A stretch of 40,927 nucleotides of DNA from Reticulitermes lucifugus (GCA_026260175.1 JAKCWW010003119.1:1-40927), one strand, 5' to 3'. Counted from the stretch's first letter, positions 21,789 through 32,295 are shown. Notes: generated by a model not told the origin, from the sequence alone. Numbers and translations are program-made.

Positions 21789-22523
21789 TTGCAGATATAT
21801 CTGGACAGACTGGGGGAGTGGGCGGTTGAAAATGCGATGAAAATAAAGCAAGGTAAAAGTAAGGCAGTTAGTTTCACGAGAGCCCGGGTGAAGGATCCAC
21901 TAGGTTACTCTTTACGGGACGAAGTAATTCCGGGAGTGAGCAGTTGTAAATACTTGGGAATAATTTTACGCAGCGATTTAAGCTGGGCTGACCAAGTAAA
22001 TTACATAGTGAGAAAAGCTTGGAAGGCCCTTCATTTCACAATGCGTATTCTCAAAAAGGGAAAGAGTAATACTAAAAGTTTAGCCTACACGTCACTAGTG
22101 CGTCCGATTCTTGAGTATGGGGCTGCGTCCTGGGATCCATACAGGGAGGGACAGATAAATGCGTTAGACCGGCTAAAACAGAAAGCGGCTAAATTTGCAA
22201 ATCATAAGGCCGATTCGAACTGGGAAACTTTGACGCAGCGCAGAAAGATAGCACGCATATACTCTCTCTTCAAAGCGTACACTGGAGAACGGGCTTGGAA
22301 GGCTATAGGTGACAGATTACAAAGGCCACACTATCTGAGCAGGGTCGATCATGATCGGAAAATTAGGAACAGGAAGCAAAGGACGGATATCGGGAAATAC
22401 TCCTTTGTAAATAGGACCATCCAACTCTGGAACCAGCTACCTGCAGATGCTTTAGGGACTTTCCCCTGTAAGCCGAGTAGTTTTAGGAAGAGCGTTAGGA
22501 AAGTGATAAGTGAGGTAAAGTGA
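21789..22523 (+). CDS. LINE reverse transcriptase C-terminus (intact frame, 5'-truncated)
   Basis: About 244 codons stay open. They read as the C-terminal part of a non-LTR retrotransposon RT: LGEWAVENAMKIKQGKSKA (end of palm), SCKYLGIILRSDLSWADQV (the KYLG block after the catalytic motifs), LVRPILEYGAASWDP (thumb region), and the C-terminal RTIQLWNQLPADALGTFP. The style is Jockey/CR1-like. The catalytic YxDD motif lies upstream of the truncation, so the fragment cannot copy DNA. The first codon is TTG and no real start is present; the frame simply opens at the truncation point. The natural stop is followed by a 3' UTR and tail. The open frame suggests a fairly recent insertion. Confidence 0.85.
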   Translation: MQIYLDRLGEWAVENAMKIKQGKSKAVSFTRARVKDPLGYSLRDEVIPGVSSCKYLGIILRSDLSWADQVNYIVRKAWKALHFTMRILKKGKSNTKSLAYTSLVRPILEYGAASWDPYREGQINALDRLKQKAAKFANHKADSNWETLTQRRKIARIYSLFKAYTGERAWKAIGDRLQRPHYLSRVDHDRKIRNRKQRTDIGKYSFVNRTIQLWNQLPADALGTFPCKPSSFRKSVRKVISEVK

Positions 22524-22955
22524 AGGGTATAGAAGTGTGGGAAAAATCATCTAATAATGCAGTGAAGTGAAGTGAAGTGAAGGGAGGCAAAACGGAGGGT
22601 GCCGTGAAGTATATATAAGCGTAGTGAAGTGGAGGGAAGTGAAGGTCCTGGGGAAATGTGTGTGCATCACTTCTTCAAGATATGGATTTTTATTGTTTTA
22701 AAGTATGGTTGACTCATTGCTTTGTATACCTAATTATTTTTAACTCTGATTCATCTACGTTAGGTTTTTTTGTTAGGCTTAGATACTCTTTCTTTTTTAG
22801 TATGTGTATTTTATTGTTTTTGTAAGTTTGTTTGTTGTGTATTATTTAGAGTGCTGTGTGTTTTTTTGTGATATATGTTATTCTGTGTTGTGTGTCATTG
22901 TAGTGCCACTGCCACCGGGTATAAACCCACTTGCAGTAATAAATAATATATATAT
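22524..22955 (+). mobile_element. 3' UTR and tail of the LINE at 21789
   Basis: It follows the LINE stop directly. It contains a (GTGAA)n run at about 22559-22640, then T-rich sequence, and ends with CCACCGGGTATAAACCCACT, TGCAGTAATAAATAATA and (TA)n, a terminal short-repeat tail rather than a long poly(A). Confidence 0.7.
22559..22640 (+). repeat. (GTGAA)n microsatellite
   Basis: Perfect GTGAA repeats at the start, then degenerating into GAAGGGAGG and GTGGAGG variants, within the LINE 3' UTR. Confidence 0.8.
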
Positions 22956-23082
22956 TAGACGGGACGGGAAAATGTTCATACAACGGAAAAAAGACTTGAC
23001 AAGGAATAGGTTTGTTATAATGCATATACTTATACGTCCCTCGTGATTCTATTTAGCTTTAGAGCGTAAATCTCAAGTCTTA

Positions 23083-23600
23083 GGCCGCGTCCAGGCTTGA
23101 GCAATCTGCCGCAACGTAACAGCGTAACGTAACAGCGCGGGGTTGTGCTCGACCCGAGGTGTAGGTTCGGACAGTGCGGCGCGCATTCCGGCGAACGGGT
23201 TGCGCGCTGTGATCCACCAGTTGTTCACTGCTCCTGGTGGGAAGATGCTTGTGTAATTTGTTATAATATTTGGGATGGTTCGGATCCCACAGAACAGACA
23301 TTTTTTTCTTATAACTCAATGAAGCCCAAAGTATTTTCTTGCGTCCACTCCATTGTAGCTCCGCACACTGACTGTGAAACAGAACAGTGGATAAGTGCGA
23401 GTATCAGCTCGACGCGAAGATCGCAGCGAGCACAGACACACGTCGGAACTTGCTCTAGCGGCGTAACGGAACAGCCTTTGATGTGCGCTGGAAAACCGAC
23501 AGCAGGGTGGATCAGCCCGCGCAGCGAACCGAACAGAGCAAATTTTGCGAGGGTGTTTCGCTTGTATACCTGTCGAGTAGGGAGTCGCATTTTATATCCT
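23083..23600 (-). mobile_element. PIF/Harbinger-like non-autonomous element (one end lost)
   Basis: The left end GGCCGCGTCCAGGCTTGAGC follows a TTA triplet, as expected for PIF/Harbinger (3-bp TWA TSD, GGCC-type termini). CpG-rich sequence with the repeated word GTAACAGCG follows. The element's own strand is minus: a GC-rich leader at about 23360-23600, a MADF start at 23245-23353, then a jump to the 3' terminal region. A matching inverted end (GGACGCGGCC then TAA) was not found to the right, so that end is lost or decayed. Confidence 0.55.
23245..23353 (-). pseudogene. MADF-domain N-terminal fragment, frameshifted
   Basis: Start codon at 23351-23353. Translation MEWTQENTLGFIEL, then after a one-base deletion near 23309 YKKKMSVLWDPNHPKYYNKL, then HKH. 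This is the start of a MADF domain (helix 1, then LWDPxxxxYxNKxxK). MADF/Myb-like proteins are the second gene of Harbinger elements and also occur in host regulators. The domain is cut after ~36 residues, where the reading enters unrelated terminal sequence. A broken DNA-binding relic; the Harbinger context is inferred from the flanking terminus. Confidence 0.65.
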
Positions 23601-23667
23601 GGCTTAAGTGACAGATTTTCAGAATATGTCTACTGTCTGCTCTTATATTTCTGCTATGTATTCCCAA

Positions 23668-23735
23668 CGAGCTATTTGGTTGATCGTGCTCTAAGAGGTT
23701 CTGGTTTCAATCCCGCTAGGGTGATATCCGTAAGA
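23668..23735 (+). repeat. tRNA-like SINE head, decayed
   Basis: GCTATTTGGTTGATCGTGCT near 23671 resembles an A-box region, and GGTTTCAATCCCGC at 23703-23716 resembles a B box at the right distance. A TAGGGTG end follows. It does not fold into a full cloverleaf, so it is a SINE head or old tRNA pseudogene. Confidence 0.45.
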
Positions 23736-23739
23736 TGTT

Positions 23740-24310
23740 CATTAACTTCATAGTCTTGTGTTTTGTAGGTCAAGAGAGACAGATTATGTTTTCTGAGGCT
23801 TTTACATCACTGAACGTGAACTTTTCATTCTAGTCCTGCTTGAATTTCAGTTCATGTCTGCTGTAACACACCGAGCAATTCCAGCAATACCATCCCATGT
23901 ACAACCAATATTATATGAAGAATGGAAAGTTGTATTCCACTACAATTAACGTACTTGGTGGTTACATCCTTTGTTAATCTGCATTCTTCCGTGATATTCA
24001 TACTTACTTGTTATTAATACAAATCGGATTTTTTCCTTTTTCTCCTTCGTCATGTGCTGACATCTTTAGGAAAAAAGCCATAAGAATTCAAAATAGCATA
24101 ATTTTGTTGAATAAATACTTTTGAATAGCTCGATGAATTACTTTTCTTGCATTTCTTTATTTAAACTCAAAATAACAAGAATAAACAAAAGATTCTGGTA
24201 AAGAATTTCCTTTAAATATGTTTCCTCTTGAGACATAGCGCCATGTAATTTTTAGTACATTGTATTTTCCATTCCATGTTCGTACCATTTTCCCTGCTCA
24301 TTTACTGTCT
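23740..24310. other. Unassigned AT-rich sequence
   Basis: No gene or repeat that I can support. Confidence 0.4.
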
Positions 24311-24314
24311 TACA

Positions 24315-24361
24315 CTGAGAAAGGGGACAGCAGGTTCCTCCGGAACGTTGATACTGGCAAA
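24315..24361 (+). ncRNA. Decayed hammerhead-like motif (PLE family B)
   Basis: CTGAGAAAGGGGACAGC, then GGTTCCTCCGGAACGTTG, then ATACTGGCAAACTACACG. The GGGGA/TCCTC segment could form stem II; the core boxes are altered (CTGAGAA, GGAAC). The downstream GTTGATACTGGCAAACTACA word is shared with the loci at 16421 and 26200. Confidence 0.4.
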
Positions 24362-24369
24362 CTACACGA

Positions 24370-25510
24370 CATTAAATCGCAAAAGACAGGGGACATTTCG
24401 CAATCACGTCGTTGGAAATCTCAAATCCTTCGGATGTGCCTTAAGTTCAGTATACGTTAAACGACCTACATTGCGTGTTTCTCTTCGTATGCTAGTCTTT
24501 AACTTCTCCATTTTAAGAAAAACAATAGATAGATGACAATTCCTGGTTTAGAAAGATATCAACAGTTGAGTTGTGTATAGGCGTACGGCGTATATGTAAT
24601 CTACGAATACTCTTTCGTCATGTAGGCTATATAACATATTAGAACAACGTTCCAAATAAATTTTTTTGTTGCTTAAAGGATGACATATTTATGTCACGTC
24701 CAGCCTTCTGAGAAGAAATGCTTCAGGGAGAAAATAGCCGGACTTCACTACCTACTTTATGATTAATATACGTTGCTCTTTGCAACGATCGGAATGATCG
24801 ATACTCACTCGAAAACCTTAAGACCAGTTGCGTTACACTGCCATAAATGGACATACAACACAATTATATTATTTAGTCCCATAGGTATCCAACATATTGA
24901 ACTTCGAAAGCCACCCATTCTTGAATAAATATGATGAAATCGTAAGCAACACAAAAATGTTGGCACCTTTGCTCCGTTTGGTTTAAAGTGGAGTTTCTGG
25001 AGACATGTTTTTTAATCAGATATAAGCCTTTGGGTGTAGGCCTATGAAAGGGACCTATGAAGAAGCTTCATTTAATTGCAGTCATCAAAAGGCGGTTCGC
25101 TAATCTTCGCGTGTGTTCCCAAGACGTGGTTAGCCGATTCCGTTTCTGCCATCGGCTTTATCGATTTGGACATTTGTGGATCGATATTTTCGCCCCTGCA
25201 ACTGCCCTTCTGTGTATATGTGCGCGGTGATTCGTCAGCGCGGTGGAAGGGCGACAGATTGAAGTGGGAAGGGGGCTAAGCGTTTTGGCCAGATTATTAC
25301 TGTAGTGAATAAGGACTGTGGACAATATACCTGTTTACAATCTGTATAATTCAATAAAAATTAATCAGTTATCTCTTAAGTATTGCAAGAATTCTTATGA
25401 TTACTGCTTACATAATCGACAGTGGCTTTACTGTATCCCATACGGATAAAGTAATGCCATTTGTCATTTTACATTACAAATTGTTTTACTAATCTTTGGA
25501 AGGGGAAAAA
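24370..25510. other. Unassigned sequence
   Basis: Mostly AT-rich. 25080-25275 is locally CpG-rich with an open frame of 67 codons on the plus strand. It has no recognisable domain and no splice evidence, so it is not called as an exon. Confidence 0.4.
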
Positions 25511-25513
25511 ATG

Positions 25514-25611
25514 TTTTGTAGTTATATACATAGAACTTACTAAAGGTAAGGAATTAACTTTATTTTGTAGTTATATACATAGAACTTACTAAAGGTAAGG
25601 AATTAACTTTA
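25514..25611 (+). repeat. Perfect tandem duplication, 2 x 49 bp
   Basis: 25514-25562 and 25563-25611 are identical copies beginning TTTTGTAGTTATATACATAG. They sit immediately left of the PLE end at 25621. Confidence 0.95.
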
Positions 25612-25620
25612 TTCTAAAAT

Positions 25621-25800
25621 CACCGTGCATTTTCACAAATCAATGTCTTATCACCAACTAAATGCACTTTATTTAAAAAACCAATATAAGATTTCTTTAA
25701 AACATTTAAAAAACCCCCTACATATGTTTTGCTCTCTAGAAAGCCATCTTCAGGGGGTGTCACTTAACTGTATTTGTTTAAAACACGTCCGTGCGTTCGT
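25621..25800 (-). mobile_element. Penelope-like element terminal region (LTR-like)
   Basis: Minus strand: hammerhead-like motif (25714-25757), spacer, GTGCATTTAGTTGGTGATAA, then TGAAAATGCACGGTG at 25621-25635. These parts match the inverted terminal copy of the PLE at 4437-5632 in content and order. No RT is present. The element boundary on the right is unclear. Confidence 0.65.
25714..25757 (-). ncRNA. Hammerhead-ribozyme-like motif (PLE family A)
   Basis: Minus strand: CCCC, core CTGAAGA, a longer stem II GCTTTC/GAGAGC, then AAAACATATGTA, GGGGG. Stem I has four or more G-C pairs. G12 of the second core box appears changed to A (CAAAAC in place of GAAAC), which should stop cleavage. Confidence 0.5.
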
Positions 25801-26000
25801 TCAATAGTATACGCTTATAGTTCACCACCTTCACGACTGTATTTTCACTGTCACTTTTTTACACCATATGTTAAAATGAGAAATAAAATGGTTATTGAAA
25901 CTGTGAGTCTGTTCTCGTTATGTTATTTCACTTGTTGATTGACGTGTTGAAGGATCATGGTGCTGTTTACTATTGTTACTTAAGTTGCATTACTGTGGTG

Positions 26001-26051
26001 TGTACTGTTCCGGTGTTTTGTGTGGTCCACACAAAACACCGGAACAGTACA
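26001..26051. repeat. Perfect palindrome, 25-bp arms with 1-nt spacer
   Basis: 26001-26025 is the exact inverse of 26027-26051, with a single T between. With a 2-nt gap the pairing continues into GTGGTG / CACCAC on either side. It sits between two PLE relics of opposite strand. Confidence 0.95.
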
Positions 26052-26198
26052 TCCACCACCGGACTGATATGATCCCGCGTAACTTTTTAATGTTTTCTAA
26101 ACAAATTCCATTTGAAATACGAAATTTGATGTTTAAAACGGCGGTGAATACTCGTATTTAGAATAGTGGTTTCTGGGTTTGACACTGTGGTCTTTGTA

Positions 26199-26240
26199 CC
26201 CTGAAGATGGAGAGAGAAGAACCCTATGAAATATTGGTAT
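26199..26240 (+). ncRNA. Decayed hammerhead-like motif (PLE family B)
   Basis: CCCTGAAGATGGAGA, spacer, then CCCTATGAAATATTGGTATC. The first core box is intact. The second reads GAAATATTGG where other copies have GAAACGTTGG, a change that CpG decay explains. The following CATACTACACG matches the 24315 copy. Confidence 0.45.
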
Positions 26241-26249
26241 CTACTTGCA

Positions 26250-26895
26250 TACTACACGTTGTCATGACCCCGAAGATCGACATTTAATCTTCTAAAATTA
26301 TAATTTTGTATCTCCTGAAGGCATTTAGAACAGTGTGATCTAAGTACTGGAACACAGCTTCAAAATGATTTCCAGAGGTAGCAATGACAATGGAATAAAT
26401 TTACAAGGCGAGTATTTTGATGATGACCGTATTCATTATAGATCGTTTATAATATATTTTTTTTGCGGAGCCGTCTAGATATTTAATTGTCAGACTCTAT
26501 ATATTCCCTTAAAGTTACGTCAGTAGCGTTACGTAATCTCAAAAGCTGTGTCTATGCTGGTGTCGAATTAAAAACAGAGGTGTACAATAAATGCCAGAGA
26601 AAAGGCAAGACTCCTAACAAGTCTACCCCAGGTTTTTTATCCAGATTAACGAAACGCAATCCGAACTGCCTTCACGGAAATGTTTTACAAATTATTTGGT
26701 AGATATAATCTGTTTTCTTTAAAGAATTTTCTTTACATTGCTTTCGTTTTACTTTGGGCACATTTTATGTATTGAAGATCTTTTAGCAGAAGACTCCGTA
26801 AGATTACGCGAAAAACTGAAAATGATCCGTGTAAATGGTGGCATGAAGTAATACACCATAGACGCTATGTCTACGGGCACTTAAATTTAACTGAA
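26250..26895. other. Unassigned AT-rich sequence
   Basis: No gene or shared repeat that I can support. Confidence 0.4.
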
Positions 26896-26932
26896 TCGAC
26901 CCCATATGACTTTTACTTTTTTTTATTCCGTT

Positions 26933-26988
26933 CATTGTGCCAAAGTAAGAAACTTGGTGTTACATAAGTTTCTTACTTTGTCACAATG
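26933..26988. repeat. Hairpin at the PLE left end
   Basis: CAAAGTAAGAAACTT (26941-26955) and its exact inverse (26966-26980) pair across a 10-nt loop. One mismatch further out, CATTGTG (26933-26939) pairs with CACAATG (26982-26988). Confidence 0.95.
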
Positions 26989-27039
26989 CATGGATTAAAC
27001 ATTATAAGTGATAAATGCTCAACTCGCAAGAATTATACA

Positions 27040-27198
27040 TCATTACAAAAACAAAAGAAAAACATCAAGAGAAAGTTACATAAAACTAATGCAGCCATAT
27101 GGTTCAATAAAATGTGCAGACTCACACATTTAACACCTAAATATATGTTTATACATATTAAGGTTAACGGAAACAATGCACAAAAGGAAAATCTGTAA
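27040..27198 (+). pseudogene. Possible PLE N-terminal ORF segment
   Basis: An open plus-strand frame reads LQKQKKNIKRKLHKTNAAIW, then CRLTHLTPKYMFIHIKVN. The pattern (basic helix, then a Cys, then LTPKFxxIK) resembles the conserved segment N-terminal to the RT in PLE proteins as I recall it. The frame ends at TAA just after KENL. The position inside a TSD-bounded PLE supports the call; the resemblance alone would be weak. Confidence 0.45.
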
Positions 27199-27392
27199 TA
27201 TTCTGCACTATTTTTACCACAACGTGTGTACACTTACTGTGACCTATTTTATTGCTGTAAGTTTAATAGAAACTTTGGCGAGATAATAACGCCGAAACAT
27301 ATAGGAGCTAGGTGAAAGATAGTACGAAAAGATTATAGAATAGTGCATTTGTTGGTGTTACGTAAGTTTCTTACTCGGCCCCATATGAGTTT

Positions 27393-28433
27393 AAAATCGT
27401 TTTTTTATTACGAGGAGGATGCCATGCAACCACACTATAAGAGTACTTGAGTGATTCTCTTATGAAAGTGAAGTGTTAATCTGTAACAGATGTCAAATAA
27501 AGCTCCCTCCAACGTCCCGGAAGCCATTAAGACATCGGAAGACTTTTATTGTGTATTACAAATTTTGCAAAATCACGGGCTGAAACTGACAGTCGTGTAA
27601 TAATGTAACGGCGACAGTGTTACATTATATTTTTGTATTTCCTTTAGATATTAGTCGTAACACAGTTTATAAAAAAAGTGTAAGTTTTCACTGTACCTGC
27701 TAGGTAGTGAGATGCCCGGTAAAAATATTATTAATATCCTCCGCTATATACAACCCGTAATATCATAGATCATATAACATTATACAAGCATGTATCAAAT
27801 TATTTAAATCTATTAAAAGTGGATTCATACCTTATTCATCTCATTTGCAAATGCGTTTATCTGTTAGGCACAGAATTCATTAATAATATGTTAATAGTTA
27901 ATAAATATATAGGCCTGTATTATGATATTATACCGCACTAAATATGATTATTTCATCCTCTATGAAATAGGATAATTTTCATCTAATAGGAAATTATTCG
28001 ATCTGCGACCATGTATATTATTACTGATTCCTCGAGTGGAATGCAACATTTGTTGATCATCACCATCGCATGTTTCGTAGAACTTGATTTTCCTTAGAAA
28101 GATGATATTCAGTTATCATTATCCTCATCATCATCACCGATGGCAAGAAACAAACGATTTCTAAAACTGGGAATGAATGGAGGTTGTTTTCTGAAGTACA
28201 ACCTAAAACACCCACTTAATTACTGGGATATAACTCGGCAATTTCGAACTTAGGAACAGACTTTGATTTGAGTTTTGCTTCATCATACAAAAGACTAGTT
28301 TTGGACATTTGCATTTTCTAACGTTGATTGTGGTGTAACGTAATGTGGTAGAATATTCCGCTTTCTCAAGAATCAGCTTCGGGCCTCCACTATGATTTCC
28401 ACACACATATATGTATAATTATATATATATTAT
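27393..28433. other. Unassigned AT-rich sequence
   Basis: No gene. A 10-bp perfect hairpin (27600-27609 with 27619-27628, loop 9 nt) is the only structure I see. Confidence 0.4.
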
Positions 28434-28565
28434 AACGGATAGTTCCTTTTGGATACCTCAATATTAATTTGTAAGTGATGTACCTACAGGGTGAACAGGT
28501 GCAGGCAACTGCATATCACAGTTGTACCTCAATGCTTAAGACTTTTATTGTTCACAAATTCTTTA
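28434..28565 (-). repeat. Dispersed ~130-bp repeat, copy 1
   Basis: Minus strand: AACAATAAAAGTCTTAAGCA, then ATGCAGTTGCCTGCA, TGTTCACCCT, ACTTACAAATT, and CCGTTATA at the end. The same words in the same order lie on the plus strand at 33425-33552. Non-coding. It is probably the 3' end of a TE family; class unknown. Confidence 0.75.
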
Positions 28566-28569
28566 CCTA

Positions 28570-31555
28570 CGTTTTTAATCTTATAGAATCTGGTGCGGTC
28601 ACGTTCTCAGCTCAGTGTTTTCGTGACATAGGGTCTAGGAGATTAGTTCCCAAGGGTGACCGTGGAAGTGCACCACCACGTTCACCAACGAAAAGTATGT
28701 ATTAATTTCAGTAATTATTTCTGTAGTGTGTGGTCTAACGTGACTACTGACCAATCACTGACCGTGGAACTTATTCGAATTTGGTACGGGGAGGAGCGTA
28801 ACTTATCAAAATGGGTTGCACGCCTAGGCAAGAGTATTCAGTTCTCGGGATGAGAAGAAAGATTACTTAGTTACTTCGTTATTCAGCTCTGGGGAGAAAA
28901 GAGGTTACTTGGTTGCTTGGTTACTCAGTTCTTGGAGGGAAGAGGAGTATTTATGTGACACTGATCTCTAGTGCGAAATTAATTCTTGCGGAAAAAGTTA
29001 ATTCTTGTTAGGAACACTCGAAGACATATACTCGTGTGAGCTGTATGAATTTCAATGCCGTATTGTTGTGGCGTAAGATCATTAACCTCTCCTCACCTTC
29101 TGTTAAGAAATCGTTTAAATTCAATTTGGATCTTGGTCAGTGAGCTGTCAAGAAAACGTCGGACAAAAAACGCGATAGTCATCACGTTATTATTTTATTA
29201 TTTGAGAGAACCACCTGCGACACCGATCGGATTATTTAATAAATTATTTTCATGGACACTGCCAGTTATTCAAAGAACCTAAAATAATTAATCAACGACC
29301 CTGAGATTACTTCAACCTCTCCCTGGATAACAAGGCCCTTTGATTATGTGAAAGACGCGGGGAAATCCTTTGTCTGAAGCGGTCCTTGGAGATCCAGGGC
29401 ATATCGGCCGGAGGTTTAGGCCGGTGTAATATGTATATATTCATATATATGTTTTATACACCTGCGTACAGTTTCTCAGCTTCATATGTCTGTAGATAGG
29501 CCTCTAACATTCCGTTTACCATAATCGGTATCGATTTTTATTCAGAATTCCCTTAAGAATGCGCAAATTATGCCATTTCTGGTAGATAAAGGGAGAAGGA
29601 AAATTATCCCTAGAAAGATATTGTGGGGTCGGAGTGACCCTGCATAATGTAACTTGCATTGTGCACATTAGAACAATAATGTTAGAACCTTCTCGGTCAC
29701 TACTTTCAGTGCTCACTGGACTGTTCTTGAGGCCATTGTAAGGTGGTGAATTTTGAAAACACTGTTAAGCATAAAATTTAAAAATATTGTTAGCAATTAA
29801 GTTTTTATGGTGTGAAGAAATAATGTATTACGTTACGGAATTCCATACTTATGTCATAAGGTAGATATTGTTTGTTGATGTGTGAAGGCCAGAATATTGT
29901 TATAAAGTGAACTGTAAGGTATATGTTGGTGGCCAGATACACAGAAAATTGTTACGTCTAGACCGAGTTCACACAAACTGTACAACATACCATCACCAAT
30001 GATAGTTATTATTTCATTGAGAAACAACAAACTAATGTGATGAAGTGGGTTGGAAAAACACAACTTTTAAGGCATAAAAAGTTAGGAAGTTGTGTATGTA
30101 TGTATGTATGTATGTATGTATGTATGCATGTATGTATTTTGAGAGAATCTTCAAGAACGATACCGTCCTCGAGGTGACATACTGTGACAGTCATGAAGCC
30201 CGACGTTGCCTTGATGGTCTACGCCTTTGTGTTACATTTAAAGAAGGGTAGGAAGGTTTATTTATAAATTGAACAAGGTCTATGGTGATTCTGCACAGTG
30301 ATGTCGATAGAAACTGGTGAAAAACCAGATTATTGTAGGTAACTTCGCCCCTCATCCTAATAAGCGTAACATTGTTAGTAATATATTTTATGTATTGGAA
30401 TTTACTTCATTTACATTTACTCTCTTTCCTTTTCTGAATCCTATGCCTTCGACCCTAGAGAAGGGTAGTTTGAGGGTCTGATCTCTCGCAGTCCCTTCAT
30501 TGTTCATTTATTTATATACGAGAGTTCATGGCACGGCAACGGATCAGGTCTCTGGAATCCGAGTTCAAGAGCCTGATTCTTACTCTATATTGGCGCAAAG
30601 TCTGATGTTCCAGAACTAGCCCAGAGTACTGGAATTTTGGACTCCTTGCGTCACAATAGCCATATTAGCTGTTTCTTTCCAGTAGCCCTTGCCTGTGAAT
30701 TTCGCATTCAGGTCGCGTACGACCGCACGGTTTCTCGTGTGTTACCTATTTTTCCAAAACGACTTAACTATTTATTTGTGGTGTCTTATACTTTACTGTA
30801 AATATGAGCAGTAAAATTTTGAGGAAAATATCTGACTTCTGTACGTTACTAGATTCAGAACGATGAGATAAGCCGACTAAGACTTAAAAAGATGACAATG
30901 ACAGTAGTAAAGTTGATGCTCTTTGCGGGTTACTTTACCTGAGTGAAGGGTTACAAAGGCCCTGTCTCAGTTAAAGTCACGTGGCGTAAGATTTTTTTCC
31001 CTCCGCACCTTACAGCGTCAATGAGAAAAAAAACGATTTAAAAGTTTATTGAAATATCTCACATTTGAAGACAAAAACTTCCAGGAATGGAACAAAGGGG
31101 AAATATTGTGACACATAAAATTCAATTTTTTCAGAGAAATTACTTGTCTTAATTTCTTTGTTCTTACCAAAAGCATTAGTTAATATTGTCCAATTGCATT
31201 TATTTCGATAAGTGCCATTGGGACTTGAAAACGTGAGTAAAATTTTAATAACTGTAATATAATGCGCAATTAATCAAAAACTATTATTTTAACAATGATG
31301 ATTATTATCTTGTATTAAAAATAACACTGATTATGGAAAGGATATCATTACTTAAAGTTTACTATGTTGTTAGAGTAAATATTAATAATATATAGGGTCA
31401 CCCTCGACCCCAAAATGTATTATTTGTTATGTTTATTTCACAATGTTTATCTAGGGATATATGACAACTACCTAGCATTAATGCATATGCTACAGACGGT
31501 ACTCTACGCGGCTTTTTCTCTGGTTTCAGGGTAGCAATATGGAGGTACATCCCAT
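28570..31555. other. Unassigned sequence (~3 kb)
   Basis: No recognisable gene. The tetranucleotide run at 30092-30137 lies inside. Short ORFs (up to 76 codons) show no family signal. Confidence 0.4.
30092..30137 (+). repeat. (GTAT)n microsatellite
   Basis: About eleven units, with one GCAT variant near the right end. Confidence 0.95.
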
Positions 31556-31561
31556 TTATAA

Positions 31562-31615
31562 TAAACAACTAACTAGCTAGCTAACTAACTAGCTAACCAA
31601 CTAACTATCTAAGTA
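31562..31615 (+). repeat. (CTAA)n-like imperfect microsatellite
   Basis: Mixed CTAA and CTAG units in succession. Confidence 0.8.
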
Positions 31616-31831
31616 CCTATATCGAAAAGAGTCTTTCTTGAAAAGCTAACATTTCAAAAGATAGTCACGAAATTCCATGCGTTATATGGAATCCGAAGGT
31701 TCATTATCGTGTTTACATGAGCCCACCACCTGTCCCTATCCTGAGTCAGATAAATCCTGTCCACCTTCCAACCCTATTGCTTGGAGATCCATTTTAAAAT
31801 CATCCTACCGTCCCATTTATAATAAAAATAG

Positions 31832-32272
31832 TATAACCGTTAAGTTGGTAGAGGCAGCTGGTAAGGGAGTAACGGGTTGCAGGATCGCAAGGCAGAACTT
31901 GCAGGTGCGGATAGCTGTGTTTGCGGCGTGGGGGCAGTGTCAGTTAGGATTTTAAACAGGCAAGTGGGAGAGTTTTGTGCAGAACAATGGTGGCTGTTCA
32001 AAAGGCGGAAGAGAACTGAAGCGTTTATATTCAGAGGCCGCAGACATTAACAAGAAAGGATTTGTTTTTGATGAACCTACATTGCTGTGTGAACTTTCTA
32101 TAAATATAAAAAGGTGAATTATACATTAAACTACAAATGTTCCGGGACAGTGTTACTTATTATTCTTATACAACTACAAACGTGATCGGCCTTCCCAACC
32201 TTCACAGCAAAACACCACGTATATTCCCTGGATAAGAGCTTGTGTGAACGAATAAGAGCTAGGACGGTTACA
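31832..32272 (+). repeat. 5' LTR of the Gypsy-like element
   Basis: Ends are TATAACCG (31832-31839) and CGGTTACA (32265-32272), an 8-bp terminal inverted repeat with one change from TG...CA. A TATA box TATAAATA lies at 32099-32106, so transcription should start near 32130. With no second LTR in the window, its length (441 bp) rests on these ends and on the primer site 5 nt downstream. Confidence 0.62.
32099..32106 (+). promoter_or_regulatory. LTR TATA box
   Basis: TATAAATA followed by TAAAAAGG, within the inferred U3/R junction of the LTR. Confidence 0.55.
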
Positions 32273-32277
32273 AAAAG

Positions 32278-32295
32278 TGGCACCCGCAACGTGGA
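32278..32295 (+). other. Primer-binding-site-like sequence
   Basis: TGGCACCCGCAACGTGGA starts with the TGG that pairs with a tRNA 3' CCA and resembles Gypsy-type sites (TGGCRCCC...ACGTGG). It lies 5 nt after the LTR end. The primer tRNA is not identified. Confidence 0.6.

Larger units (their letters stand above)
26896..27392 (+). mobile_element. Short Penelope-like element with imperfect 18-bp TSD
   Basis: TCGACCCCATATGACTTT (26896-26913) and TCGGCCCCATATGAGTTT (27375-27392) match at 16 of 18 positions and bracket a 461-bp insert. The insert starts with a hairpin (26933-26988), has an ORF1-like segment on the plus strand (about 27040-27198), a degenerate ribozyme-like GGCG/CGCC stem before GAAACATATAGG (27264-27305), and ends with GTGCATTTGTTGGTGTTACG. 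That end word, ACRTAAGTTTCTTAC, also occurs in the left hairpin (26963-26976), so both ends carry the same sequence. All RT domains are deleted. Confidence 0.68.

Noticed and set aside
23145..23753. A 202-codon plus-strand ORF
   Set aside because: It overlaps the Harbinger-like element on the wrong strand, shows no domain, and ends in a tRNA-like SINE head. The GC-rich region alone keeps it open.
30092..30137. The tetranucleotide run as part of a CRISPR-like or regulatory array
   Set aside because: A plain (GTAT)n microsatellite with no spacers.
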